Assembly (NCBI GenBank): GCA_013203185.1
Contig: JABMOS010000077.1
Coordinates: 1-62,910, forward strand
Length of the DNA: 62,910 nucleotides
Reading direction: 5' to 3'
Origin: Fidelibacterota bacterium
GTDB taxonomy: Bacteria > Fidelibacterota > UBA8477 > JABMPR01
Part shown: one piece after another, positions 55,033 to 62,910 of the stretch
Position numbering within the stretch: the first letter of the stretch is position 1
Layout of the letters: every line of letters starts with the position of its first letter
Program-made: the position numbers and the translations under genes
Notes under the pieces: model-generated
The model's input: only the letters and a program-made list of their open reading frames with translations
Databases searched by the model: none
Told to the model about the DNA's origin: nothing

Positions 55033-56997
55033 TTAAGGGAGATAAATCATTTTCCTGACCTGCTGATTGTCGCCTACTGCAGCACGGTAGAGATATACAC
55101 CTGCAGGAACAAACTGTCCTTCAATATTCGTACCATCCCAGGATAGATTAGGGTCGCTATCTTGCTCTATTGCAAAGGTTTTTACCCGACGTCCCTTTAC
55201 ATCTAAAATTTCTACCTTCAATGGCATTTCTGTCAGGGTTGACACTGGGATTGTGGTTCCTGCATTAAAAGGATTTGGAAAATTTTGCTCCAGCGTAAAG
55301 GAATTGGGCAGCTCAGGTAATGTGTAGGCTGAGTCCAGCGTGAATTCCATGATTCTTAAATTGGGACCTGATTCCAATATTTGCAGCTTTAACTCATGCT
55401 CTCCAATGGGAATATCCAGGCCTTCAACAAACATGGGCGTATAGGATGTCCAACTACCGGTGATGGGCGTATCCTCAATGGTGGTTAATACTTCATCATC
55501 CAGAAATAATCTAATTTCTCCTGAGTATGATGTACTGGCAACCTCTAAACTCATGTCATAGATTCCACCATATTCAGCAGTGAAGGTATATTTCATCCAT
55601 TCACCCCCAGTTGCCCATCCCACGTTTGGGATACCAGAAGACTCAATTTGAATATCAACGCCGTCATTCCTGTACTGGTGACCATTGTTCCAGGCTGTGT
55701 AATCATCCCAATGAATCGTTTCGTACACATCATCCAAATAGGCTACCCCTTGAGCACCAATATCATAGTCTGCAGTTAAGATGGTACCAGGGATAGTGTG
55801 ATCCTTAAATGGAAGATTTTGAGAATTAAACTCTGGACTGAACCAGGAAGCCACTACTCCAGGACTAAATCTACAGTTTTCTGTCCTCAAGTTCTCCGCC
55901 ATCTCCATGAGAATTGCTAGAGAGGTTTGGGCACTGGGCTTTGGTCCTGATCCCTGCCAATAATTTGTCAATAATTCCCAGCTAGCTGGTCGAGATGCTG
56001 AATACGGGCTTGTAATAGTGTCTACTTTCTTGGTTGTCCACCAACACCAACCAATATCGTGCTCTTCGAACAATTGAACTGCATCATAAAACCAGGTATT
56101 TGAGTTTTCACCTGTCTCACTCATCCACAACGGGACGTTGTTCTGACCCCGTAAATTGAGATAGCTCTGGATGGACCCTTGATCATTGGTACTCCAGTAT
56201 TTGTGGAAGCTATAAGACATATTGATATCAAATGGGGGTGTGAGTCCCGTAAAATCTGTTGCGTACCAGTTGCCTTCAATAAATAGGATATGATTGTTGT
56301 CTATAGCTCTGATGACGTTGCGAAGGCTCACATACAGTGAACGAAATTCCTGGGCAGTCACGCCTTGAGGGAGAACAGGTTCATTGAGCAAGTCATATCC
56401 ACCGACCCAGGGCTCATCGACATAGCGTTGGGCAATAGCTTCCCAGATTTCTATGGTATGGGACTTATTTGAATCTGCAAGCCACAGACGCGCAGTACCA
56501 TCACTATCGCTGATAGGACCATGATTTTGCCCCCCTGGTGCACAGTGCATATCCAATACCACATGCATGCCAACATCGCCACACCAGGCAATCAAGGAAT
56601 CTGTAACTTCGAAGCCCCACTCACTCCATACACCTCGTGCAGGTGAGAACATATTATAATGAAATGGCATACGGACATGATCAAAGCCCCATTCAGCCAG
56701 CTCAGCTATATCTTCTCGGGTGACATAATTCTCATGATAGGCAGCATAGAATTGGTCAGCTCCAGCTTCCCCAACGACATCTATAATATCATTTCTAATG
56801 GTTGTGGGAGATTGAGAAACGGTATGGAGCATGTAGCCTTCTGGAACCAACCAGCCGCCAAGTCCCATGCCTCGCATGAGAGCAGGATTTCCCTCTCCAT
56901 CCACGATATTTCGTCCTTCTGCATGGACAAAGGCCTGCAGGGGCATACTTAGCAGTAACATTGAGAAAAATAGACTAATTGTCTTCATTTTGTTCAT
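55033..56997 (-). CDS. Secreted GH5 enzyme with carbohydrate-binding module and sorting domain
   Basis: 654 residues. Signal peptide (about 1-26), GH5 barrel (about 28-375) with VRMPFHYNMF, E206 in LLNEPVL and E294 in WMSETGEN as catalytic pair; a CBM6-like jelly roll (about 425-565: GGEWMKYTFTAEYGGIYDM, LKLQILESGPNLRIMEFTL); and a type IX-like C-terminal domain (about 572-654) beginning FTLEQNFPNPFNAGTTI and ending QVRKMIYLP. It resembles GH5 exo-1,3-glucanases or endoglucanases acting outside the cell. Its start lies 23 bp inside the preceding GH16. Confidence 0.9.
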   Translation of the reverse strand: MNKMKTISLFFSMLLLSMPLQAFVHAEGRNIVDGEGNPALMRGMGLGGWLVPEGYMLHTVSQSPTTIRNDIIDVVGEAGADQFYAAYHENYVTREDIAELAEWGFDHVRMPFHYNMFSPARGVWSEWGFEVTDSLIAWCGDVGMHVVLDMHCAPGGQNHGPISDSDGTARLWLADSNKSHTIEIWEAIAQRYVDEPWVGGYDLLNEPVLPQGVTAQEFRSLYVSLRNVIRAIDNNHILFIEGNWYATDFTGLTPPFDINMSYSFHKYWSTNDQGSIQSYLNLRGQNNVPLWMSETGENSNTWFYDAVQLFEEHDIGWCWWTTKKVDTITSPYSASRPASWELLTNYWQGSGPKPSAQTSLAILMEMAENLRTENCRFSPGVVASWFSPEFNSQNLPFKDHTIPGTILTADYDIGAQGVAYLDDVYETIHWDDYTAWNNGHQYRNDGVDIQIESSGIPNVGWATGGEWMKYTFTAEYGGIYDMSLEVASTSYSGEIRLFLDDEVLTTIEDTPITGSWTSYTPMFVEGLDIPIGEHELKLQILESGPNLRIMEFTLDSAYTLPELPNSFTLEQNFPNPFNAGTTIPVSTLTEMPLKVEILDVKGRRVKTFAIEQDSDPNLSWDGTNIEGQFVPAGVYLYRAAVGDNQQVRKMIYLP

Positions 56998-57784
56998 AGA
57001 ACCTTACATAATCAATATCATGGTATTGTGGAAAAGATGTCGTACCGTCTGGAGATCCAGGCCAGCCACCACCAACTGCAGTATTCATAATCAAATACAT
57101 CGGTTCATACGGTACACCTTGAGTACTTATAAATTTCACTTCGCCATCAACTAACCAGCGCAAACTATCAGGATACCATTCAAGACTAAAGACATGATAA
57201 GCTTCCGTAAAATCTGGTCCAGTGAATCCCATGGTTCTTGTTTGGCCAAGTTCCCATGGTGATTTTCCATCGGTTAAAGGACCCCAGTGATTTGACATGT
57301 AGATGGTATTGGGATCATGCCCCAATAATTCAATGATATCAATTTCTGGCGGCCAGGTTCGAGCAGCTGGCAAAAGCCATAATGCTGGCCACATCCCCTT
57401 GGTACCAGGAAGTTTGGCATTGATGTCAATACGACCGTAGCGCTGATAATGGATAGATTCTATATGACCTGATGTATATGATTTACCCTCGTAAAATCTA
57501 TATCTGGATCTAATTCTTAAACTCCCCTCATGGAGATACACTTCATCAGGTGCGTAGTATTGCTCCTCACCATTATGAGACCAGTGTCCATCTGCTATTA
57601 TCCAGGACCCCATATCAATGCTGTCTCCATCAAAGTCATCCTCCCAGGTCAATGTCCAACCTATGGGATCATCTGATAATGGAGGATCATCCTTCACCTC
57701 TTCGGCTTCCTCGCACGAAGCCACCAGCAGTATACTGGACAGGATTAAAAGCGAAAGGACTGCGTTATGATTGAAATGAATCAT
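56975..57784 (-). CDS. GH16 laminarinase-like lipoprotein
   Basis: 269 residues. Lipobox ending at C24 (VASCEE). Single GH16 jelly roll in the ordinary order, starting WTLTWEDDFDGDSID. Active-site motif E147-x-D149-x2-E152 (PPEIDIIELLG), the beta-bulge form of laminarinases, preceded by GMWPALWLLP. Likely cuts beta-1,3 or mixed-linked glucans at the cell surface. ATGA overlap (57781-57784) with the GH16 upstream and a 23-bp overlap with the GH5 downstream. Confidence 0.93.
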   Translation of the reverse strand: MIHFNHNAVLSLLILSSILLVASCEEAEEVKDDPPLSDDPIGWTLTWEDDFDGDSIDMGSWIIADGHWSHNGEEQYYAPDEVYLHEGSLRIRSRYRFYEGKSYTSGHIESIHYQRYGRIDINAKLPGTKGMWPALWLLPAARTWPPEIDIIELLGHDPNTIYMSNHWGPLTDGKSPWELGQTRTMGFTGPDFTEAYHVFSLEWYPDSLRWLVDGEVKFISTQGVPYEPMYLIMNTAVGGGWPGSPDGTTSFPQYHDIDYVRFYEQNEDN

Positions 57785-58881
57785 TTGATAAGCAGAATCT
57801 TTCTGGTTTCCTGAAATGTTTGGTTGCCAATCATAATTATATAGGATCCACTTGGCAGATTGTCGCCATAATCATCTCTACCATCCCAAGTAATGTTCGT
57901 TTTAAGATTGGCCGTGACTTCTATGGTTCCACTGTTACGTATTCTACCCTGGATGTCGATAATATTAATGTTCACTTGTCCGGAATAAGGAATCTCAAGA
58001 CTAAAATTAGTATTCCCATTGAAAGGATTTGGATGAGCTTGGGATAAGTGAAAATCTGCGGGATTGGCAGGGTGTTCATCATCTATTGATAATGCAGGTC
58101 CATCATATCCAGTAGCCAAAGGCGTGGTCATGCATAAAACCAAAAACCCACCATTAAATACGGCGTTTGCAGGTGTGAAATCCACGTTGTTCCCATCCCA
58201 GGTATGGGTGGCTTTTTGCCAACGAGAGGTGTCCCAAAAATCGAAATCGTCCACCCAAAGTGGCGTAAAATCATTGTTTGTACCCACCGAACCATTGCCT
58301 GGATCGTAGGCTGAATAGGATACCCAGTCGTATATAGCGTATACAGGTAAGATATCAGGATTAAATGCCCCAGCCCAGGCTGTGTAGGAGGGTTGCCATA
58401 TATTCATCATGATTTTTTGAGGATGATACAAAGAGTCGGCTCGTTCTCCTGAAACCGTTCGCAGGAGTCTATTCCCCTGGTAAAAACGAACTGCCTCAGG
58501 GGTCCACTCGATGGCGTAGGTTTCAAATTCTTCATGTGGGTTGATGGATAAAAATACCTCTGAAGCATCTCCCCACTCGTTCTGGATGATAGTGTTGGTG
58601 GATACTTTGTTATTTAGCTTTCCCAACCACTCCAGATCGATTTCATTCCAATGCTGAGCACCGTCTAATCCTTCAGCATAATAATCTCTAAAGGTGAATA
58701 AGGAACTAACCACACCATGACCTGCCGCTGACATTATTCTTAACTCAAAACGACCATATAAAAAGCTTTCAAATGTTCTGTACTCAGCCCCACGATACAG
58801 TTTTGCATAACTTGTTACAGATAGTAACAGTAATAGACAGAGGTGAATAAAGCGGGATTTGGGGATTACATTTATTTGCAC
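57781..58881 (-). CDS. Circularly permuted GH16 lichenase with sorting domain
   Basis: 366 residues, GTG start at 58881, signal peptide about 10-26. The lichenase fold begins at YRGAEYRTFESFLYGRFELR, has E80-x-D82-x-E84 (HWNEIDLEWLG), and only after INIWQPSYTAW-type strands and a linker (GNGSVGTNNDFT) comes the part that is N-terminal in Bacillus lichenases (PLWVDDFDFWDTSRWQ, THTWDGNNVDFTPANAVF). This order equals the natural permutation in the Fibrobacter 1,3-1,4-beta-glucanase. Residues about 275-366 are a type IX-like sorting domain (AHPNPFNGNTNFSLEI ... TRKILLIK). Confidence 0.9.
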   Translation of the reverse strand: MQINVIPKSRFIHLCLLLLLSVTSYAKLYRGAEYRTFESFLYGRFELRIMSAAGHGVVSSLFTFRDYYAEGLDGAQHWNEIDLEWLGKLNNKVSTNTIIQNEWGDASEVFLSINPHEEFETYAIEWTPEAVRFYQGNRLLRTVSGERADSLYHPQKIMMNIWQPSYTAWAGAFNPDILPVYAIYDWVSYSAYDPGNGSVGTNNDFTPLWVDDFDFWDTSRWQKATHTWDGNNVDFTPANAVFNGGFLVLCMTTPLATGYDGPALSIDDEHPANPADFHLSQAHPNPFNGNTNFSLEIPYSGQVNINIIDIQGRIRNSGTIEVTANLKTNITWDGRDDYGDNLPSGSYIIMIGNQTFQETRKILLIK

Positions 58882-58888
58882 AAGAAAC

Positions 58889-60715
58889 TCATTTCAGTAA
58901 TAATATTTTTTTGCTCTGTTGAATATTTTGGGTGGAGAATCTCACAAAATACACACCACTGGCAAGATCGCTGCTTCGCATGAGCAATTGATGGTCCCCC
59001 GCCTCGTATGCTTTGGATGTCAGTACTTTAACTTCTGCTCCTCTCAAATCATAAATGGCAATCTTCACATCAGCAGTTTCGGGGATTGAAAATTCCAGAC
59101 GGGTTGTATCATTAAATGGATTGGGAAATATTTTTGTTAATTCATACTGCTTTGGAAGAGCTGGTTTATCTATTCCAACCCAATAGCTTCCATCAATTTG
59201 AATGGCATTTAACAATGGCCCTGCGTAGGCGTAAGATTCACCATAAATGAGGGCTGCCCCCAGGATATCAAGTGTACCATCTGTAATTTCCCATTCTGAC
59301 AGGGTGACTGTGTATATGGCGTTATTTCCAGAGTGTGCATAGACATCCAGCTCAGCAACAACCAGGGAATCTTCAACAAATAGTTCGAATACTCTCTGTT
59401 CGGCGTCTGTGTAATAGTGTTCCGCAAAATGGAGTTGAATATCAAATACACCAGGTGATAATCGAACATGATAGCGTGAGTATCTATTTAAGGAGGTTGC
59501 CATGACGGAATCAAGGTCGGTACCTTCAAGATCAGGATAACTGCCAGCTATTTGATAGTTCCCGCCTTCATGACCATATTCTACCGCCTGGGACCACCAT
59601 TGGTCAGCCAGGAAACCATTTGCACCAGATCCAGCGCAATCAATATTGATGGGCAGTTCTAAAGGTGTGGGCATAATAATGGATGAAAAGCTAAGGGCCT
59701 GTGAATTACCATTGACAGATTGATCTAGAAGGTTCTGTGCATAAACAGTGGCTGTCGAACTTATGTCCAAGTCCTGAATACTTAACTCAACAGTACGTTG
59801 GTCTTCATTTAGAATAACTGAACCAATGGGATGATTAGGGATGGAAAAGATCGTGGATTGATTCGTATGTTCCACGTCCAATTCCTTATTAAATCGTACG
59901 ATGACTGAATCTGAGTTATGCGCTCTGGCCCACAAGATAGCAGGAGCATTGTTATCATTGAACCCCTCATATCCTGGAAGCGTCAGACACAGAATCATAT
60001 AGCCATCTTGGTATACTATATTTTCATCCATGAGCACAGAGTTATTGCCATTCCAGGTATGATCATCACTCATTTCCCACAATGTATCGACAAAGGCATC
60101 AAAGTTATCTGTCCAAAGAGGGGAAAAATTTGAATCTGTACCTACAGTTCCTGTCCCTGGTGTATAGGTTGCGCAAGATACCCAATCGTAGAAGGCATAC
60201 CTGGGTATTGTGCTGGGATCAATAAATCCAACCCAATCTGTATAAGAGGGCGTCCAGATGTTCATCATAAGCTTGGCGGACTGGGAGAGGGTTGAGATGT
60301 GCTCACCACTCTGTCGATAGAATTCCTCGCCATCAATAAACCAGGCGACGTAGTCAGGGGTCCACTCAAATGCATAATTATGAAAATCGATATGGGGGTT
60401 AAAGTCCAGGGGGTGTTGTCTCAAATGAGAGCCTCGCTCATCAATGACATTCACATCAACATTGTCCGCCCAGCGCCCAAGTATTTCAAAATCTATTTCA
60501 CACCAGTCCGTTTCAGGGAAGGAATCATTATACGTAAAAAAGCTAGCCAGGAACCCTTCCCCCTGGGGAGCTTTCAACCGAGTTTCAAACCGGCCGTATT
60601 GAAAATATTCGTGAGTTCTTAACTCAGCACCACTATAGACTTGCCCATGAAGGTTGCTCATTAGCATGAATGCAATAGCCAGAAGAAGAAGATATTTTGG
60701 GGAGTGGCGAAACAT
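58889..60715 (-). CDS. Circularly permuted GH16 lichenase with malectin-like and sorting domains
   Basis: 608 residues, signal peptide about 1-24, GGAGG 7 nt before the ATG. Permuted lichenase at about 26-255 with E73-x-D75-x-E77 (WCEIDFEILG) and the transposed segment SPLWTDNFDAFVDTLWE. Then an Ig-like stretch (about 262-350), a malectin-like carbohydrate-binding domain (about 355-515: LPINIDCAGSGANGFLADQW, VFDIQLHFAEHYY), and a C-terminal sorting domain (about 525-608: IFPNPFNDTTRLEFSI ... SKKILLLK). A paralogue of the next gene downstream, 7 bp away. Likely anchored or released outside via the type IX-like route. Confidence 0.9.
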   Translation of the reverse strand: MFRHSPKYLLLLAIAFMLMSNLHGQVYSGAELRTHEYFQYGRFETRLKAPQGEGFLASFFTYNDSFPETDWCEIDFEILGRWADNVDVNVIDERGSHLRQHPLDFNPHIDFHNYAFEWTPDYVAWFIDGEEFYRQSGEHISTLSQSAKLMMNIWTPSYTDWVGFIDPSTIPRYAFYDWVSCATYTPGTGTVGTDSNFSPLWTDNFDAFVDTLWEMSDDHTWNGNNSVLMDENIVYQDGYMILCLTLPGYEGFNDNNAPAILWARAHNSDSVIVRFNKELDVEHTNQSTIFSIPNHPIGSVILNEDQRTVELSIQDLDISSTATVYAQNLLDQSVNGNSQALSFSSIIMPTPLELPINIDCAGSGANGFLADQWWSQAVEYGHEGGNYQIAGSYPDLEGTDLDSVMATSLNRYSRYHVRLSPGVFDIQLHFAEHYYTDAEQRVFELFVEDSLVVAELDVYAHSGNNAIYTVTLSEWEITDGTLDILGAALIYGESYAYAGPLLNAIQIDGSYWVGIDKPALPKQYELTKIFPNPFNDTTRLEFSIPETADVKIAIYDLRGAEVKVLTSKAYEAGDHQLLMRSSDLASGVYFVRFSTQNIQQSKKILLLK

Positions 60716-60717
60716 AG

Positions 60718-62232
60718 CTAATCCTCCATTTTCCTGCCATAATTCAGTTTATTATCCGTTGTTAGCCTTGGAAATGCAGGGACGCTGAGGGGAAAAGGTA
60801 CATTGCGGTTGCTCACCATCATGGGGATATTACTCAGCTTTATATCCTCAAACATATCTGTATCTATGCTAATAACATCTGAATACTTGCTTTGGAGTGA
60901 ATCAATATATGGATCCATAAAGGTTTCCAGAATTTTAATTTCACTCAGTTTCGTTGAATCAGATACGTCAGCCATAACGGATATGAGATAATCATTCCGA
61001 CTCTGTCGACTCACATAGTGATCTTCCCACATCTGGGCGGCTTGAACTACATTGGCTACCTTATCGTAACCAAGTTCGTAGGCTTTTTGTGCGAGATAAT
61101 AGTCCCGAACCATATCAGCCATGGCAAATTTCATTTGCTGAGGGAATTCTTTGTGAGACATCTTTTTATTTCTAAAAACCAGGGGATGCTTTTTCAGATA
61201 GGCTTCAAATCTGTCCACAGTCCAAACTTCACCACTCACATCAAACAAAATAGCGTCCCCAGGTACTCCGCCTGGAAGATCATTGAGGGACTCGGTAAAA
61301 ACCTGTTCCTCTGCATTCCACACGGCCCGATTGAGCATTTGCTTCTTCTCTTCAGGAGATCTTAAATAAAGCTCGGCCGTTCTGATTGCGTAAGATTTGA
61401 ATACCTCTCGGTTAAGATTCATTCCCTTGTCGGCCATGACAGATCCCACATAACGCTTATAGATGCCATCTGCTGCTACTTCAACGAGGCGGGTGTGGAT
61501 ATCCTCCCATTGCTGCATTTTGGCAGCTTCAGTCACAGCAGGTTTGTCCACCCAGCCTGATAGATTGATGGCAATATATGTCTCATCTTCCAGTGCAAAG
61601 GGTCCGATTACATCACCCTTTTGATGGTGGCCACTGAAAATAGCCTCCCTAATATTTTGATCTTCTCTATCGAACCAGGTAATCGATTTTTCTGGGATAG
61701 TATCTGAGCCATTCAATGATTTCGATAGTGTTTCAAAATCATATCCATCAGCAGTGGCTGTGTGCCACGCATTGGCAGCATTGGAATCCGGTAAGCTAAC
61801 AAATTGTATCGTATAGGTCCGGCTGGCCAGGCGGTTGGCTAGTTTCAAGGCTGTGGTATCAATCTCGACCTTATCAAAGGCCTGTTTCTTATACAGCCAC
61901 TGTCTCATGGTCTGTTCTTTCCGTCCATCCATATAGGCTCGAAAATCAGAATCAGCCTTAATGGGAGAGTTAGGATGCTCCAGTGCCAGAAGCTTTTCAG
62001 AGATGAGACTATTCAGAATAATTTTACGATGGATATAATTGTTACCCGCACAATAATTGGGGCGAATGGTGTATTCTGAGCGACGCATGAAGTCCTCTTT
62101 TGTGATCACGCGATCTCCGACTTTTGCCAGGATTTCGCCTGCCGGAATCGGTTCAGATCCGCAGCTTACAAAAAGCAACAAAGCCACCCCAAGAGATGCA
62201 ATCAGGGTGGCTTTCATTGGTGGACAATTCAT
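60718..62232 (-). CDS. SurA/PpiC-like lipoprotein, periplasmic chaperone candidate
   Basis: 504 residues. Lipobox ending in C24 (LFVSCGS). N-terminal SurA-like helical domain (GEILAKVGDRVITKEDFMRR, ILNSLISEKLLALEH), then a degenerate parvulin-like region (about 135-230: DGYDFETLSKSLNGSD, WFDREDQNIREAIFSG) and a second helical half. The isomerase residues are not clearly kept, so it may be a chaperone only. An internal ATG at 62217 (MKATLIAS) is an alternative start. Placed between a PorV-like barrel gene and the GH16 genes, it could help outer-membrane or secreted proteins fold. Confidence 0.7.
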   Translation of the reverse strand: MNCPPMKATLIASLGVALLLFVSCGSEPIPAGEILAKVGDRVITKEDFMRRSEYTIRPNYCAGNNYIHRKIILNSLISEKLLALEHPNSPIKADSDFRAYMDGRKEQTMRQWLYKKQAFDKVEIDTTALKLANRLASRTYTIQFVSLPDSNAANAWHTATADGYDFETLSKSLNGSDTIPEKSITWFDREDQNIREAIFSGHHQKGDVIGPFALEDETYIAINLSGWVDKPAVTEAAKMQQWEDIHTRLVEVAADGIYKRYVGSVMADKGMNLNREVFKSYAIRTAELYLRSPEEKKQMLNRAVWNAEEQVFTESLNDLPGGVPGDAILFDVSGEVWTVDRFEAYLKKHPLVFRNKKMSHKEFPQQMKFAMADMVRDYYLAQKAYELGYDKVANVVQAAQMWEDHYVSRQSRNDYLISVMADVSDSTKLSEIKILETFMDPYIDSLQSKYSDVISIDTDMFEDIKLSNIPMMVSNRNVPFPLSVPAFPRLTTDNKLNYGRKMED

Positions 62233-62234
62233 GT

Positions 62235-62910
62235 CTAGAAGGTCAGGCCAAGTGTATAAGCGTGAGTCCTCCCCATGATACCAGCTTCCTTAAAAGCATA
62301 GTCAACTTTGACGGAACGATTTCCCATGGCAAAGAGCTCTATGCCCCCACCGGCTGTCAATCCAAATTCGGTCTCATCCATATAGAGGGCCTTGTAGCCA
62401 CCCCTGAGATAAAACTTACCAGCATTGGATATCTTGAAGGCATATTCTGCACCCATGTTGATTGACTCGGAGTTGTTATTTGGATGGAGCGCATCCACAG
62501 CCAGTGTCAATGTACTGAAACGGTTGTTTATAGGCTTGTAGGACAGTCCAATTCTGAACATCAATGGAAGTTCCCAGGCTTGGGTTCTATACTGACCAAT
62601 CACATCACCATAATTTCCCGTTTCATCAGGGGAGATGTCAATGGGTTGAACAAGATCAATACCATCATATTGCATACGACTGCCATAATTGGAAATACTC
62701 ATTCCAATATCTAGTCCACTCCCCTTCTCTCCAGTTGGAGAAAAGAACATGGTTTTGACAATCACGCCAAGGTCGATGGCAAACGCAGAGGCGCTCTCAT
62801 GCCAGATCTGGGAATTGATCATTTTAGCCGTAGCACCAAAGGAGAACCAATTGGCTATTTTCCTGGCATAAGAGAGACCTACTGCGAAATCATTAGCTGT
62901 AAAATATTCA
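62235..62910 (-). CDS. PorV/PorQ-family outer-membrane protein, partial
   Basis: The 3' 225 codons of a gene whose start lies beyond the right edge. The visible part begins EYFTANDFAVGLSYARKIAN and continues through WFSFGATAKMINSQIWHESA, a pattern typical of PorV/PorQ proteins, FadL-like barrels of FCB bacteria. It ends in a strand with C-terminal Phe (YTLGLTF). PorV proteins shuttle type IX substrates to the attachment complex; other family members have unknown roles. It ends 2 bp before the SurA-like start, so they are co-transcribed. Confidence 0.82.
   Translation of the reverse strand, partial: EYFTANDFAVGLSYARKIANWFSFGATAKMINSQIWHESASAFAIDLGVIVKTMFFSPTGEKGSGLDIGMSISNYGSRMQYDGIDLVQPIDISPDETGNYGDVIGQYRTQAWELPLMFRIGLSYKPINNRFSTLTLAVDALHPNNNSESINMGAEYAFKISNAGKFYLRGGYKALYMDETEFGLTAGGGIELFAMGNRSVKVDYAFKEAGIMGRTHAYTLGLTF

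Noticed and set aside
43238-60715. A Bacteroidetes polysaccharide utilisation locus of the Sus type
   Set aside because: No TonB-dependent SusC, SusD lipoprotein or hybrid two-component/anti-sigma regulator is present.
1-62910. tRNA/rRNA genes, insertion sequences, integrases or attachment sites
   Set aside because: None of the intergenic gaps holds a cloverleaf that I can recognise, and no transposase- or integrase-like protein is encoded. Base composition looks even by eye, so no mobile island is proposed.

Overview
The window reads as a chromosomal segment of a Gram-negative bacterium of the FCB (Fibrobacteres-Chlorobi-Bacteroidetes) assemblage. The evidence is a complete batABCDE operon, a DUF5683 protein, a PorV/PorQ-type outer-membrane protein at the right edge, secreted enzymes ending in type IX-like C-terminal sorting domains, and lichenases in the Fibrobacter domain order. 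My best guess is Candidatus Marinimicrobia (Neomarinimicrobiota) or a close relative. This is inference from gene content; no rRNA or other phylogenetic marker was analysed. No tRNA, rRNA, CRISPR array, transposase or integrase was seen.

Left part (1-29,000), mostly housekeeping on the minus strand. A probable ftsK start overlaps gcvT. Two plus-strand genes follow: a phosphoesterase fused to a PQQ-like propeller, and a BASS-like transporter. Then come yebC-ruvC-ruvA downstream of a SPOR protein and batABCDE; tatA, a DUF4321 gene, pssA and psd; an HtrA protease; ecfT-truA; envelope genes with lnt, ruvX and an HU gene; and yicC-gmk-rpoZ-udg-dnaB-relA behind a near-consensus sigma70 promoter (26865-26893). 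A transglutaminase-like lipoprotein and a DUF1207-like outer-membrane protein end this part.

Middle part (29,202-38,311), the most interesting region: a tight plus-strand operon of six genes. It encodes a di-heme b-type membrane protein with two HX13H helices, a membrane-anchored ferredoxin-flavoprotein oxidoreductase, three exported multiheme c-type cytochromes (20, 36 and 10 heme-binding motifs) and an outer-membrane beta-barrel candidate. I read it as a putative trans-envelope electron conduit running from NAD(P)H and/or quinol to the cell surface, analogous to porin-cytochrome conduits. The 36-heme protein looks like the 10-heme protein expanded by internal repeats.

Right part (38,379-62,910), all minus strand. 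A MacB/Lol-type ABC exporter (adaptor, ATPase, permease) comes first. Beyond a clear rho-independent terminator (43116-43145) lies a beta-glucan locus: GH9, GH94 cellobiose phosphorylase, an SSS symporter, GH2, GH5, GH5 and three GH16 enzymes. Two of the GH16s have the circularly permuted order of the Fibrobacter 1,3-1,4-beta-glucanase. Three of the enzymes carry C-terminal sorting domains. The locus has no SusC/SusD, so uptake probably runs through the symporter and intracellular phosphorolysis. An HlyD-like/VTC/DUF4956 module sits inside it. A SurA-like lipoprotein and a partial PorV/PorQ gene close the window.
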